Source of the DNA: Agathobaculum massiliense
GTDB lineage: Bacteria; Bacillota; Clostridia; Oscillospirales; Butyricicoccaceae
NCBI RefSeq assembly: GCF_900291975.1
Contig: NZ_OMPN01000001.1
Span: forward strand, 1,116,001 to 1,180,000
DNA: 64,000 nucleotides
Direction: 5' to 3'
The translations under genes were made by a program, and so were the position numbers. A model generated the notes under the pieces. That model saw nothing but the letters and a program-made list of their open reading frames with translations. It was not told the origin of the DNA and made no database searches. This document shows positions 36,085-45,052 of the stretch, piece after piece (within the stretch, counting starts at the first letter, position 1; each line of letters begins with the position of its first letter).

Positions 36085-36738
36085 TTACCGGTTGCGCTTA
36101 TCCAGCCGGCGCGCCAGCCAAAGGCCAGCCTCCTGGAAGATCTGCACGACCACGACAATGATGATCACCGCAACCAGCATAATATCGAACTGATAGCGGT
36201 TATAGCCATAGGTGACTGCCACTGCGCCCAGGCCGCCGCCGCCGATAAAGCCGGCCATCGCGGAATAGCCCAGGATAGTGACGACCGAGATCGCGCCGCC
36301 GACCATGAGCGAGGGCTTGGCCTCCGGCACAAGCACCTTCCACACGATCTGCCACGGGCTTGCCCCCATAGACTGCGCGGCCTCGATCACGCCAAACGGC
36401 ACCTCCTTGATGGAGGATTCTACCATGCGCGCCACATAGGGGGCGGCCGCCATGGTCAGCGGCACGATCATCGCGGTCGTGCCAATCGAGGAGCCTGTGA
36501 TCGCGCGCGTCATCGGCGTAATCATAACGCCCAGGATCAGGAACGGCACCGAGCGCAGAATATTGACAACCACGCCCAGCACGGTGTTGAGTACCGGAAT
36601 CGGGCGGATGCCGCCCTTATCGCTCACCACCAGCAGCAGGCCGACCGGCAGCCCGATCGCATAGGACACCACGGTGGATACCGCGACCATGTACAAGGTT
36701 TCCCACAGGGCCTGCGCCCAGAAATCAGGTGAAAGCAT
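36085..36738 (-). CDS. metI: Methionine ABC transporter permease MetI
   Basis: A 217-residue permease with five membrane helices and the EAA loop (SSIKEVPFGVIEAAQSMGASPWQI). It overlaps the end of metN by 14 bp, with GGAGGGCGACGC upstream. Confidence 0.93.
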   Translation of the reverse strand: MLSPDFWAQALWETLYMVAVSTVVSYAIGLPVGLLLVVSDKGGIRPIPVLNTVLGVVVNILRSVPFLILGVMITPMTRAITGSSIGTTAMIVPLTMAAAPYVARMVESSIKEVPFGVIEAAQSMGASPWQIVWKVLVPEAKPSLMVGGAISVVTILGYSAMAGFIGGGGLGAVAVTYGYNRYQFDIMLVAVIIIVVVVQIFQEAGLWLARRLDKRNR

Positions 36739-37744
36739 GCGCGTCGCCCTCCTCTACATGCACGTTCTGCGTTTCCAGATAGGCCAGCGCCCGCTTTGCC
36801 GCGCGTTCATCCTCCGGCAACTGCAGGATCATCTGGCCATATGCCTTCCCGTCGATATCCTTGGTGTCCGCAAACATGATATTGACCGGCGCCTTGCATT
36901 CCAGCACCATGTTGGATACCACCGGCTCAAACGACGAGTTTCCATCAAACACGATGCGGCAGTAATGCCTGCCCGTGGCCAGGCGCTCCCGCCTGCCATC
37001 CGGATAGATCAACTGCTTGGCCATCGCGGACTGCGGGCGGGTGAACACCCGATCGACCGTGCCGACCTCTGCGATGCGGCTGGAATCGATGATCGCCACG
37101 CGCTGACAGATCTCCTCGATGACCGCCATCTCATGCGTGATGACCACAATCGTGATGCCGAGCGTCTGATTGATCTCCTTAAGCAGCGCGAGGATGGAGC
37201 GCGTCGTCGTCGGGTCCAGCGCGCTGGTCGCCTCGTCGCAGAGCAGGATCTTAGGGTTGGTCGCCAAGGCTCGCGCGATGGCCACGCGCTGCTGCTGGCC
37301 GCCGGAAAGCTGGGATGGGTAATTACCCGCGCGGTCGCTCAGGCCGACGATATCGAGCAGTTCGCGCGCCCGCTTTTCCGCCTCCGCCTTACCCGTCCCC
37401 GCGATTTCCAACGGGAAGCAGATATTTTGCAGCGCGGTGCGCTGTTGCAGCAGGTTGAACTGCTGGAAGATCATGCCCATGGAGCGGCGCGCCTGCAGCA
37501 GCTCCTTTTTGGAAAGCGCCCCCAGCTCCTGCCCGTCCACCGTGACCGTACCCTCGGTCGGCTTTTCCAGAAAATTGATGCACCGCACCAGCGTGGATTT
37601 GCCCGCGCCGGACAGGCCGATGATGCCAAATATCTCGCCGCGTCTGATGTCCAGGCTGACACCGTCAAGCGCCACAACCGTACCCGCGCGCCCGCGGAAC
37701 GTCTTGTTCAGGTTTTGGATTCGCACAATAACATCCTGTTCCAA
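36725..37744 (-). CDS. metN: Methionine ABC transporter ATPase MetN with NIL domain
   Basis: A 339-residue ATPase: Walker [10 protein letters not shown], signature [15 protein letters not shown], Walker [13 protein letters not shown] and H-loop THEM. The C-terminal about 90 residues form the NIL domain that senses internal methionine and inhibits transport. The start is TTG at 37744 behind GGGGGA. First structural gene after the leader ORF and hairpin at 37766-37933. Confidence 0.93.
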   Translation of the reverse strand: MEQDVIVRIQNLNKTFRGRAGTVVALDGVSLDIRRGEIFGIIGLSGAGKSTLVRCINFLEKPTEGTVTVDGQELGALSKKELLQARRSMGMIFQQFNLLQQRTALQNICFPLEIAGTGKAEAEKRARELLDIVGLSDRAGNYPSQLSGGQQQRVAIARALATNPKILLCDEATSALDPTTTRSILALLKEINQTLGITIVVITHEMAVIEEICQRVAIIDSSRIAEVGTVDRVFTRPQSAMAKQLIYPDGRRERLATGRHYCRIVFDGNSSFEPVVSNMVLECKAPVNIMFADTKDIDGKAYGQMILQLPEDERAAKRALAYLETQNVHVEEGDAHAFT

Positions 37745-37765
37745 ACCTTATTCCCCCTTGTTTCA

Positions 37766-37798
37766 AAATAAAAGCGGAAAGCAGTCCTGCTTTCCGCT
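37766..37798 (-). terminator. Attenuator-like terminator in the metNIQ leader
   Basis: On the minus strand AGCGGAAAGCAG-GA-CTGCTTTCCGCT is followed by TTTATTTT, 22 bp before metN. A perfect 12-bp stem. Confidence 0.75.
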
Positions 37799-37864
37799 CG
37801 CTTTCCATCTGAACCGCATCGCGCCGCATGACAAATACGGCCCGCTTGCAGCATAACAGCCCTG

Positions 37865-37933
37865 TTACGGCTGTATTGCAGAAAAACGAGCAAAACCGCA
37901 CATCATGCACATGGACATTCGCAGTGCCAGCAT
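37865..37933 (-). CDS. Methionine/cysteine-rich leader peptide upstream of metNIQ
   Basis: A 22-codon ORF starting MLALRMSMCMMC. It has five Met codons (1, 6, 8, 10, 11) and two Cys (9, 12) in its first twelve positions. AAAAGGAGGAGACCGTA gives a strong ribosome site and a consensus promoter lies about 60 bp upstream. The stop lies in a second small hairpin (ACAGCC/GGGCTGT). The terminator hairpin starts about 67 bp after the stop. The layout is that of a ribosome-mediated attenuation leader sensing charged Met-tRNA or Cys-tRNA. No SAM riboswitch or T-box blocks are visible. Confidence 0.65.
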   Translation of the reverse strand: MLALRMSMCMMCGFARFSAIQP

Positions 37934-37983
37934 TACGGTCTCCTCCTTTTCCTACAATTTCTATAGTATATTGCTTGGTTATT

Positions 37984-38012
37984 AGTGTACCGCTCTTTGC
38001 GGGATTTGTCAA
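37984..38012 (-). promoter_or_regulatory. Promoter of the metNIQ transcript
   Basis: Minus strand: TTGACA (38012-38007), 17 bp, TACACT (37989-37984). Confidence 0.85.
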
Positions 38013-38141
38013 GGATTTTTTGTAATCCTCCTACTGAAATCGATCCTAACGTCCCATATTTTTGAACTGATTTTCATTGTATGAATTCATTATGATATTA
38101 TCACATAATATTTAATCTGATTTTAGCATATTGCCCCCATA

Positions 38142-39260
38142 TCACAAGCCTAATATTTCATATAGCTTCTTATATTGCATGCCATGTGCTTCTGCTACGC
38201 CTTTGCAGGTAACTTTCCCATCATAGCAGTTAATTCCCGACGCAATACATGAATTCTGTTTTGCTGTCTGCTCCAATCCGTTATTTGCAATCGTTAGCCC
38301 GATTTGTATCGTTGCATTTGTCAGCGCTTCTGTTGCAGTATATGCAACCGCCCCCGGCATATTGGAAACACAATAATGTACGATGCCGGAATCAATAAAT
38401 ACCGGCTCCTGATGCGTTGTGACATGTGATGTCTCAAAACATCCGCCCTGATCAATCGCAACATCTACAATGACCGCTCCCTGCTGCATGATAGCCAAAT
38501 CGTCGCGTGTTACCAGGCAAGGCGCTTTTCTTCCCGGCGACAGCACGGCACCGACTACAAGATCTGCTTTTTTCAGGCTTGTCGCAATGTTGTCTTGCGT
38601 ACTATACAATGTTTGTATCCTGCTGCCATATTGCTGGTCCAAAGCAGTCAATCTGTTAACGTTAATATCCAGTATTGTTACATCAGCCCCCATACCTACG
38701 GCGATTTTACAAGCATTGGAACCAACCGTACCTGCCCCCAGAATAACAACCTTTGCTTTGTATACACCCGGAACACCGGAGAGCAGCACCCCTCTTCCTC
38801 CAAATGTTTTCTCCAGGTATTTAGCGCCTTCCTGCACCGACATCCGTCCGGCAATTTCGCTCATCGGTGTCAGGCACGGAAGGCCTCCATTTTTATCCGT
38901 AATCGTCTCATACGCTACTGCACGGATATGTTTTGCTACTAGCGCCTCCGTCAGAGGCCTATCGGCTGCAAGATGCAAGTAGGTATACAAAATCTGTCCT
39001 TCCCGCATCAGCGGATATTCGCTCGCAATCGGCTCCTTTACTTTTACGATCATTTCCGATGCTTTCCATATCCGCTCTGCATCCTCTGCACATTGTGCGC
39101 CTGCAGATATATAATCATCATCGCTGAAGCCCACTCCCAGCCCCGCACCTTTTTCGACCATTACCGTGTGCCCGGCAGCCGTATATGCCCGCACATTTGC
39201 AGGAGTCATACCAACGCGATATTCATTATTTTTACGCTCTTTGACCAATCCGATTTTCAT
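38142..39260 (-). CDS. ald: Alanine dehydrogenase
   Basis: A 372-residue NAD-dependent enzyme interconverting L-alanine with pyruvate, ammonia and NADH. MKIGLVKERKNNEYRVGMTPANV, MIVKVKEPI, the Rossmann loop VILGAGTVGSNACKIAVGMGADVTILDIN and the C-terminal tail are typical. AGGAGG precedes the start. It is the distal gene of the leftward arm (EIIA, HAD phosphatase, Ald) of the AT-rich island. Beside a class III aminotransferase it could recycle pyruvate and release ammonia. Confidence 0.92.
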   Translation of the reverse strand: MKIGLVKERKNNEYRVGMTPANVRAYTAAGHTVMVEKGAGLGVGFSDDDYISAGAQCAEDAERIWKASEMIVKVKEPIASEYPLMREGQILYTYLHLAADRPLTEALVAKHIRAVAYETITDKNGGLPCLTPMSEIAGRMSVQEGAKYLEKTFGGRGVLLSGVPGVYKAKVVILGAGTVGSNACKIAVGMGADVTILDINVNRLTALDQQYGSRIQTLYSTQDNIATSLKKADLVVGAVLSPGRKAPCLVTRDDLAIMQQGAVIVDVAIDQGGCFETSHVTTHQEPVFIDSGIVHYCVSNMPGAVAYTATEALTNATIQIGLTIANNGLEQTAKQNSCIASGINCYDGKVTCKGVAEAHGMQYKKLYEILGL

Positions 39261-39297
39261 AATGTGTCCTCCTGAACCATGCTCTTATCTGTTAGCA

Positions 39298-40089
39298 TCA
39301 TCCAATATGAAACCATTTTTTTATTGCGCCTACTACAGCGTTTTCATTATTCGAGCCAATCTGGTATTTACACATAGCGGCCAACGCAGGGTGCGAATTC
39401 TTCATGGCGAACGTATGGGTACACGCCTTCATTAGGCCTATATCATTCAGATAGTCTCCAAACGCCATACTTTCACCGGCAGTAATGCCGTATCGCTGTT
39501 GCAGTTCCTGCAAGCCCGTACCTTTATCGACACCAAGTCGGTGTATATCAACCCACATGTTTTCAGACAGATAAATTTCTATACACTCTTTAAATGCAGA
39601 CAGCGCAGGGAGAACATGTTTTTTTGCCTCAGGATGATATACGGAACACTGTACCACCTTATCTGTTTTCAGAATCTGCTCAAAGCAGTCAACCTGCTGC
39701 AAATCGCAAAAGTACTTTTTCGCAAACTGCAGAAAATCCTGATCGCGGCTCTCTGTATATACACCATCCACACATGTAACAACCATATGCGAACCTGCAA
39801 TATGCCGCGCTGTACCGATTGGTTCATATAGTAAATTCGGATCAATTTCATATATGGAGACAAGTTGTCCCCTATCATATATTAGCGATCCGTTCACACA
39901 TATAAATGCTATTATGTCAGATATTTCCGGAAAAAAAGAGAGCAAGTTCTTATATTGTCTGCCGGAGGCGACAACAAAACGCACATCCATGCGCTGTAGC
40001 ACTTTGATAACAGGCACAATGTCTTCAGGCAGTTCTTTTCGATTGTTTAAGAGCGTGCCATCCATATCCGCTGCAATCAGACGAACCAT
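39298..40089 (-). CDS. Cof-type HAD hydrolase
   Basis: A 263-residue HAD-superfamily phosphatase. The nucleophile motif is Asp8-Met-Asp10 (AADMDGTLLNN), motif II is VASGRQ, and the end is GDYLNDIGLMKAC. The large C2-type cap fits Cof/YidA sugar-phosphate phosphatases. It lies 6 bp after the EIIA gene, so a role in dephosphorylating the PTS product is attractive but not shown. AT-rich codon use. Confidence 0.85.
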   Translation of the reverse strand: MVRLIAADMDGTLLNNRKELPEDIVPVIKVLQRMDVRFVVASGRQYKNLLSFFPEISDIIAFICVNGSLIYDRGQLVSIYEIDPNLLYEPIGTARHIAGSHMVVTCVDGVYTESRDQDFLQFAKKYFCDLQQVDCFEQILKTDKVVQCSVYHPEAKKHVLPALSAFKECIEIYLSENMWVDIHRLGVDKGTGLQELQQRYGITAGESMAFGDYLNDIGLMKACTHTFAMKNSHPALAAMCKYQIGSNNENAVVGAIKKWFHIG

Positions 40090-40095
40090 AAATAT

Positions 40096-40593
40096 TCACT
40101 TCCCGCTCTTTTGGATCAGTGAGGCAAAACGAGTCGCGGCCTCCTCACAGGTATCTGCTTGCAGAATGCTTTGGACAGCTCCCTCGGTCTGAAATACTTC
40201 CATCAGATTCTGCAGTACATCAATCTGTTTATTGGGATCCTTTATTGCCAACATCACCAACAGATGTACCGCTCCCTTTCGATCCGGTTCGCCCATTAGT
40301 TGAAAATCGACAGGATTCCGCAGTATGCCCAAAGCAATTGCAGATTCTTTTACATGCACCGCCTCTGCGTGTGGGATTGCAACGCAGATATCTTTGAGCT
40401 GAAGACCGGTAGGGAAACTCTGCTCACGCTTCCATACTGCGTCCGGATAGCTTTTCTCCACACATCCTGCATTGATCAGCAGTTGTGCCGTTTGAAAAAT
40501 TGCGCACTCACTGTTATCGGAAATAATATTGATATCAATTAGCTGTGAACCGAATGTGATTGTTCCTAATAACTTATCTTTGTTTTTTTCCAT
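40096..40593 (-). CDS. PTS EIIA component (fructose/galactitol type)
   Basis: A 165-residue phosphocarrier. The active-site His75 is in ICVAIPHAEAVHV, and the fold resembles GatA/EIIA-Ntr. It takes phosphate from HPr and passes it to EIIB (41821-42123), encoded on the other arm. First gene of the leftward transcript. A -10 TATAAT at 40651-40646 pairs with TTTACT at 40673-40668 (16 bp). Confidence 0.85.
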   Translation of the reverse strand: MEKNKDKLLGTITFGSQLIDINIISDNSECAIFQTAQLLINAGCVEKSYPDAVWKREQSFPTGLQLKDICVAIPHAEAVHVKESAIALGILRNPVDFQLMGEPDRKGAVHLLVMLAIKDPNKQIDVLQNLMEVFQTEGAVQSILQADTCEEAATRFASLIQKSGK

Positions 40594-40929
40594 GGAATCC
40601 CTTCTTTCTTTTATCCGAGCAGTAATGGGTCATAGATTGATCTTTATTATAACACTTTACATTCAAAAGTAAATAATTTAAAAACACAAATACAAACCAA
40701 AATTCAAAAAACAAAAATGTCAAAAATGCACAATTTCATTTTTTGTTTTGTTTTTTTAAAATAAATTCTTATTTTTATCCTAAATTCTCGCATATTATTC
40801 CTATTTTTATTATTTATAGTGTTTTTTGTTTTCTTTGTTTTTGTTGACATAAATGCAAACCAGAAGTATAATATAAAAAAACAAAAGATCAATACAGAAA
40901 ATAAAGGCATAGAAAACGGAGGCATTTTT
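40594..40929. promoter_or_regulatory. AT-rich divergent control region of the PTS island
   Basis: 336 bp without a gene. The rightward promoter is consensus: TTGACA (40844-40849), 17 bp, TATAAT (40867-40872). The leftward promoter is near 40646-40673. Repeated T/A tracts with a central G or C (TTTTGTTTT-type or complement) occur at 40706-40719, 40737-40757, 40820-40845 and 40876-40888. They are candidate sites for the DeoR-type regulator. Confidence 0.6.
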
Positions 40930-41742
40930 ATGGCAAACGATCGGGAATCATATATTCTGAAGAAAATACAAACCGAAAAACGAGTAAAGGTTACCGAGCT
41001 AGCCGAAGCGCTTCAGGTGACGCCAGAAACAATCAGAAAAGACTTAACCGAAATGGAAGAGCGCCGTTTGTTAAAGCGTGTTCATGGAGGCGCTGTTATC
41101 CCCTCCTACTTCAAGTCCTCTGAGCCGGCATATGACGACAGAAGCGAGATGCAGGTTGCTGCTAAAAAGCGTATTGCCGAAGAAGTTGCCAACGATATAT
41201 TACCCGGCGAGACGCTCTTGATAGATAACGGATCAACCATATACGAACTCGCCAAAGCAATCAGCAATATACCTCAGCTCACCATCATCACTCCGTCGTT
41301 AAAGATTGCAATGGTCTTTTTAAAAAACCCCTCTGCAAAAGTCTTCCTTCTGGGCGGATGGCTTCGCTTCACCGAACCCTCAACATTTGGCGATGTTACC
41401 ATTAATCAGTTAAAGGGGTTTCATGTAAATAAAACTATTTTATCCGTCGCAGGACTTTCTGCAGAATATGGTCTGACCGAATATCTTGAAGAGGATGCTG
41501 CCATCAAGAGGCAAGCTCTACAGTGCGGCGAGAAAAAAATAGTGCTGGTAGACCACACTAAGCTGGATGTAACCGCCCTGCTCACAGTTGCCGCTATTGA
41601 GCAGGTCGATCAAATTTATGTAGACGGATATGACGCAGATCCCCGTATCTGCTCCATTCGCGAAAAAGGCATAGAGGTTATATGCATTCCCCATGCACAA
41701 GGGATGCAAAATAACGCCGTATCAGACAACCCGCAAGAATAA
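40930..41742 (+). CDS. DeoR-family transcriptional regulator
   Basis: A 270-residue repressor. The N-terminal helix-turn-helix is about 5-55 (VKVTELAEALQVTPETIRKDLTEMEERRLLKRVHGGAV). The C-terminal DeoRC sugar-phosphate sensor domain has DNGSTIYELAKAI and LTIITPSLKIA. Such regulators usually respond to a phosphorylated sugar made by the pathway they control. The start at 40930 follows GGAGG; the open frame to 40819 spans the promoter. It probably controls both arms of the island. Confidence 0.88.
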   Translation: MANDRESYILKKIQTEKRVKVTELAEALQVTPETIRKDLTEMEERRLLKRVHGGAVIPSYFKSSEPAYDDRSEMQVAAKKRIAEEVANDILPGETLLIDNGSTIYELAKAISNIPQLTIITPSLKIAMVFLKNPSAKVFLLGGWLRFTEPSTFGDVTINQLKGFHVNKTILSVAGLSAEYGLTEYLEEDAAIKRQALQCGEKKIVLVDHTKLDVTALLTVAAIEQVDQIYVDGYDADPRICSIREKGIEVICIPHAQGMQNNAVSDNPQE

Positions 41743-41820
41743 GACTTTTTCTGAAGCAAGGAGGGATGCGATCAAGTAATAATATCGCCAAAAAATGCAA
41801 AAAAAGGAGGTAAAAATGTT

Positions 41821-42123
41821 ATGAAGCCAACCATTCTCGTCTGCTGTGCAAGCTCTGTGGCAACCTCGACTATTGTCGCTGGAAAAGTTCGGGAAATCCT
41901 TGACGATCAAGGCTTTGACGTTGAGGTTATTCAAAGTTCCTTCGCAGAAATGAATTCTAAAATCGAAATGCGGCATCCCTGCCTTATCATGGTTACCGGT
42001 GCAGTTTCAACGCCAGAGGACATTCCAGCACTTGTGGCGACGCCGTTTTTGACAGGGATCGGCAAAGAAGCGATTATTGAAAAGATGTGTGAAATCGTTG
42101 GACAGGCAGTGGCTGGAAAGTGA
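41821..42123 (+). CDS. PTS EIIB component (galactitol type)
   Basis: A 100-residue phosphocarrier with active Cys9 in LVCCASSVATST, aligning with the GatB loop. It takes phosphate from EIIA and gives it to the sugar during transport. Odd start: AAGGAGG is best spaced for an ATG at 41816 that begins a two-codon frame (ATG TTA TGA) overlapping the real ATG at 41821. Reinitiation may tune expression. Confidence 0.85.
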   Translation: MKPTILVCCASSVATSTIVAGKVREILDDQGFDVEVIQSSFAEMNSKIEMRHPCLIMVTGAVSTPEDIPALVATPFLTGIGKEAIIEKMCEIVGQAVAGK

Positions 42124-42135
42124 GGAGGGAACCAA

Positions 42136-43428
42136 ATGAGTCAATTATTAGAACTGATCAAATCTCTTTTTCAGGTATTGCTTGATTTTGATTCTTTTGT
42201 TTTGGTTCCGCTCTTCCTGCTGATCATGGCGCTGGTCATGGGGGCAAAATTCAGCAAAGCTCTGCGCGCCGCACTGACGGTAGGCGTCGGCTTTGTTGGT
42301 GTGTCCACACTGACCAATCTGTTTTTCACAGTTCTTGCGCCAGTGGCAGAATCGATGGTTGAACGTTGGGATCTTTCACTAAATGTTATTGATGTTGGAT
42401 GGGGTCCCTTCATGAGTGCAATCTGGGCCCTCCCGATTTCTCTGCTCATGCTTCCGCTGTTTGTAATCCTCAACATCATTCTTCTCCTAGTCAAATATAC
42501 CGATACTTTGGATATTGATTTGTGGAATTATGCACTTTGCTTTTATGCCGGCATGTTCACTTATGTCGCAACTGATCATAATATGTTTTTGGCCATTCTT
42601 GCCTTTTCGGTCTGTGTCTGCATTATTTTGAAGCTCGCTGACCTCATCGCTCCGCGAACGGAAGATTTTTTTGGTCTTCCAGGCATTTCCTTCCCCCAAC
42701 TTGTTTCGATATCATTCATGCCGATCGGATGGGTTCTTGCAAAAGGAATGGACAAAGTTCCCGTTTTGAAAAATTTGGATGGTGATTCGGAATCGCTTCG
42801 AAAAAGATTCGGCATTTTGGGCGAACCAATTTTTATGGGATTTGTGATAGGTCTTGTCATTTCCCTGCTGGCGGGACAAAATCTTGGCGGATCGCTTGGC
42901 GTCGGCATGACAATGGCCGGTGTAATGGTCTTGCTTCCTCGAATGGTATCTGTGTTGGTGGAAGGCTTGAGTCCACTGAGCGAAGTGATCCGTACCCGTT
43001 TCGAAAAATGGATGCCTGGCCGTAAGATCCGCATTGGCCTGGATACCGCTGTTATCATCGGCAACCCCGCTACACTGGCTGCGAGCATTATGCTTGTCCC
43101 CGTCTCGCTCATATTGGCCGCCGTACTTCCTTACAACCGCGTTATCCCATTTGCCGATTTGGCCAGTATTGCATTTGCCATCTGCCTAATTACGCCATTT
43201 GTCAAAGGTAATGTTATCAAATTATTTATTATCGGCGTATTTCTGATCGCATTTGTTATGCTTCCGATTTCTACTTTGGTTTCACCGGAAATCACCGCAG
43301 TCGTTCAAGAGGCCAATATGTTTAGTCTGCCGGATGGCTTTGGCACAGCAAGCATGGTTACTTCGTTTGTGGATGGATCCAACCCGATTAGCTTTATTGT
43401 TTATAAAATATTCTCACTTTTCGGCTAA
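42136..43428 (+). CDS. PTS EIIC permease (galactitol family)
   Basis: A 430-residue membrane transporter with about nine or ten hydrophobic segments. The N-terminal VPLFLLIMALVMGAKFSKALRAALTVGVGFVG and the middle GDSESLRKRFGILGEP are typical of GatC/SgcC-type EIIC. Members carry galactitol, pentitols and other polyols; the substrate here is unknown. It follows EIIB by 12 bp. Confidence 0.88.
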   Translation: MSQLLELIKSLFQVLLDFDSFVLVPLFLLIMALVMGAKFSKALRAALTVGVGFVGVSTLTNLFFTVLAPVAESMVERWDLSLNVIDVGWGPFMSAIWALPISLLMLPLFVILNIILLLVKYTDTLDIDLWNYALCFYAGMFTYVATDHNMFLAILAFSVCVCIILKLADLIAPRTEDFFGLPGISFPQLVSISFMPIGWVLAKGMDKVPVLKNLDGDSESLRKRFGILGEPIFMGFVIGLVISLLAGQNLGGSLGVGMTMAGVMVLLPRMVSVLVEGLSPLSEVIRTRFEKWMPGRKIRIGLDTAVIIGNPATLAASIMLVPVSLILAAVLPYNRVIPFADLASIAFAICLITPFVKGNVIKLFIIGVFLIAFVMLPISTLVSPEITAVVQEANMFSLPDGFGTASMVTSFVDGSNPISFIVYKIFSLFG

Positions 43429-43442
43429 ATGGAGGTTAAAGT

Positions 43443-44777
43443 ATGAAACAGATTCCCAACAGTTTCGATGTCGCGACCGAACAACAGTTAAAAGAACATA
43501 TGATGTTCGGTGGTCCATGGAGAGGTCCGCTGATCATACGTGGTCAAGGTGTCTACTGTTACGATCGTGATGGCAAGGAATATCTTGATTTTGAATCACA
43601 GGCATGGTCGCTTGCATTGGGCTTTGGCAATCAGGAAATTATGGAAGCTGCATTTGAGCAAGCCAAATTCCTATACCACATGAAGGGTGGACTGAACACT
43701 TTTCCCAGGCTGAAACTTGTCGATAAAATTCTTAGCATGGTGCCGGATTGCTTCGATCGTGTTTCATTTGAACCAAGCGGTTCAATTGCAAACGAGGCGG
43801 CAATGAAAATCTCCATGATCAACCGTCCAGAAGCCCGGTATTTCATCAGTCTGTATCACGCCTTCCACGGAAATACACTTGCCACCTCCGCTGGCGGATG
43901 GCATGCAACAAAAGCACCCAGACATTACGGCGGCGGCATTAAGTACATTGGGTTCATGCAGAATTTCGTTCGGGCACAGAATCCTTATTGTTACCGCTGT
44001 CCATATGGCAAGGAGTGCGGGAAATGCAACTACCTATGCGCAGAGGAACTCCGCAATACAATTTTGTATGGTGTTTCCGGACCTGTCGCTGCCGTGATTC
44101 TCGAACCAGTACAGGGCAGCGGCGGACAGATCCCCTGTCCCCCCGGCTATATGAAACGTGTGCGGGAGATCTGTGATGAAACAGGAACACTTCTTATTTT
44201 CGACGAAATGCAAACCGGTTTCGGACGTTGTGGCACTATGTTTGCCATGGATTATTTAGGCGTCACACCGGATATTTTCACAATTGGCAAAGCAATGGGC
44301 AACGGTTTCCCGATCGCCGGCACAGTCATTCAGAAGAGTCTAAAAGGTTTTCAGGATGGCACAGATGATAATTTCACATTCTGCAACAACCCCATGGCGC
44401 AGGCTGCATCACTCAAAACAATTGAGATTATGCAACGAGACCATGTGCCGGAAAACGCTAAAAAAATGGGGGATTTCCTAACGCATGGCCTAAAAGAGAT
44501 TCAAAAGCGATATCCGGTTATGGGTGATGTCCGTGGTCCCGGTCTGCATATCGGGATTGAAATGGTTCGTGATCCTGAAACCAAGGAACCCGATGTACAA
44601 CTGGCAGCCTCCATCTATGAGAACGCACTGCACAACGGTGTTATTATGGGGTTGGGCGGCTCTTCGCCACATGTGATCAAAGTGAAACCGCCTCTAATCA
44701 TTAATGAGCAGCAATGCAGCGCATTTTTGGAGCGTTTTGAGAAGTCCTTGCAACAAGCCCTTCAAGATCGAAGATAA
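43443..44777 (+). CDS. Class III PLP aminotransferase
   Basis: A 444-residue fold-type I enzyme. IFDEMQTGFGRCGTMFA holds the PLP-ring Asp and Lys283 in TIGKAMGNGFPIAG binds PLP. A cysteine-rich insert (PYCYRCPYGKECGKCNYLC) occurs in several related class III enzymes. This class acts on omega- or beta-amino groups, often with pyruvate as acceptor (taurine, beta-alanine and GABA transaminases). It is the last gene of the PTS operon, 14 bp after EIIC. Pairing with Ald suggests amino-group transfer to pyruvate and release as ammonia. Substrate unknown. Confidence 0.85.
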   Translation: MKQIPNSFDVATEQQLKEHMMFGGPWRGPLIIRGQGVYCYDRDGKEYLDFESQAWSLALGFGNQEIMEAAFEQAKFLYHMKGGLNTFPRLKLVDKILSMVPDCFDRVSFEPSGSIANEAAMKISMINRPEARYFISLYHAFHGNTLATSAGGWHATKAPRHYGGGIKYIGFMQNFVRAQNPYCYRCPYGKECGKCNYLCAEELRNTILYGVSGPVAAVILEPVQGSGGQIPCPPGYMKRVREICDETGTLLIFDEMQTGFGRCGTMFAMDYLGVTPDIFTIGKAMGNGFPIAGTVIQKSLKGFQDGTDDNFTFCNNPMAQAASLKTIEIMQRDHVPENAKKMGDFLTHGLKEIQKRYPVMGDVRGPGLHIGIEMVRDPETKEPDVQLAASIYENALHNGVIMGLGGSSPHVIKVKPPLIINEQQCSAFLERFEKSLQQALQDRR

Positions 44778-45007
44778 TGATAAAATAATATAAAGGATGC
44801 GTATTGGAAATGAAAAATGCAGCAAAAAAACACAGGTTGCTGTATGAATTACAGGGTGTGTGGCAATACCTGCTTCATTTCAATCCAGCAATCCTGTGTT
44901 AGTTTTAGTATAGCATGCTCCCCTCCCACTTTCAAGCATGATAGAGCAGAAACAGTTCAGTGGGGCTGCTGCAAAGTAGTCTGTTGAAAAAAACGCACAA
45001 AAAATCG

Positions 45008-45052
45008 GCACCCAAAGAAGCAAAAAACGCTTCCACGGGTGCCATTTTTCTG
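45008..45052 (+). terminator. Terminator-like hairpin right of the island
   Basis: GGCACCC-AAA-GAAGC-AAAAAAC-GCTTC-CAC-GGGTGCC followed by ATTTTTCT. Confidence 0.6.

Noticed and set aside
37745-38012. SAM riboswitch or T-box upstream of metN
   Set aside because: I looked for the SAM-I core (CTTATCNAGAG-like) and the T-box GGGTGGNACCGCG block and saw neither. The leader ORF with hairpin is the better description.
44810-44902. 30-codon ORF after the aminotransferase
   Set aside because: No convincing ribosome site and it lies within an inverted repeat that looks like a terminator.
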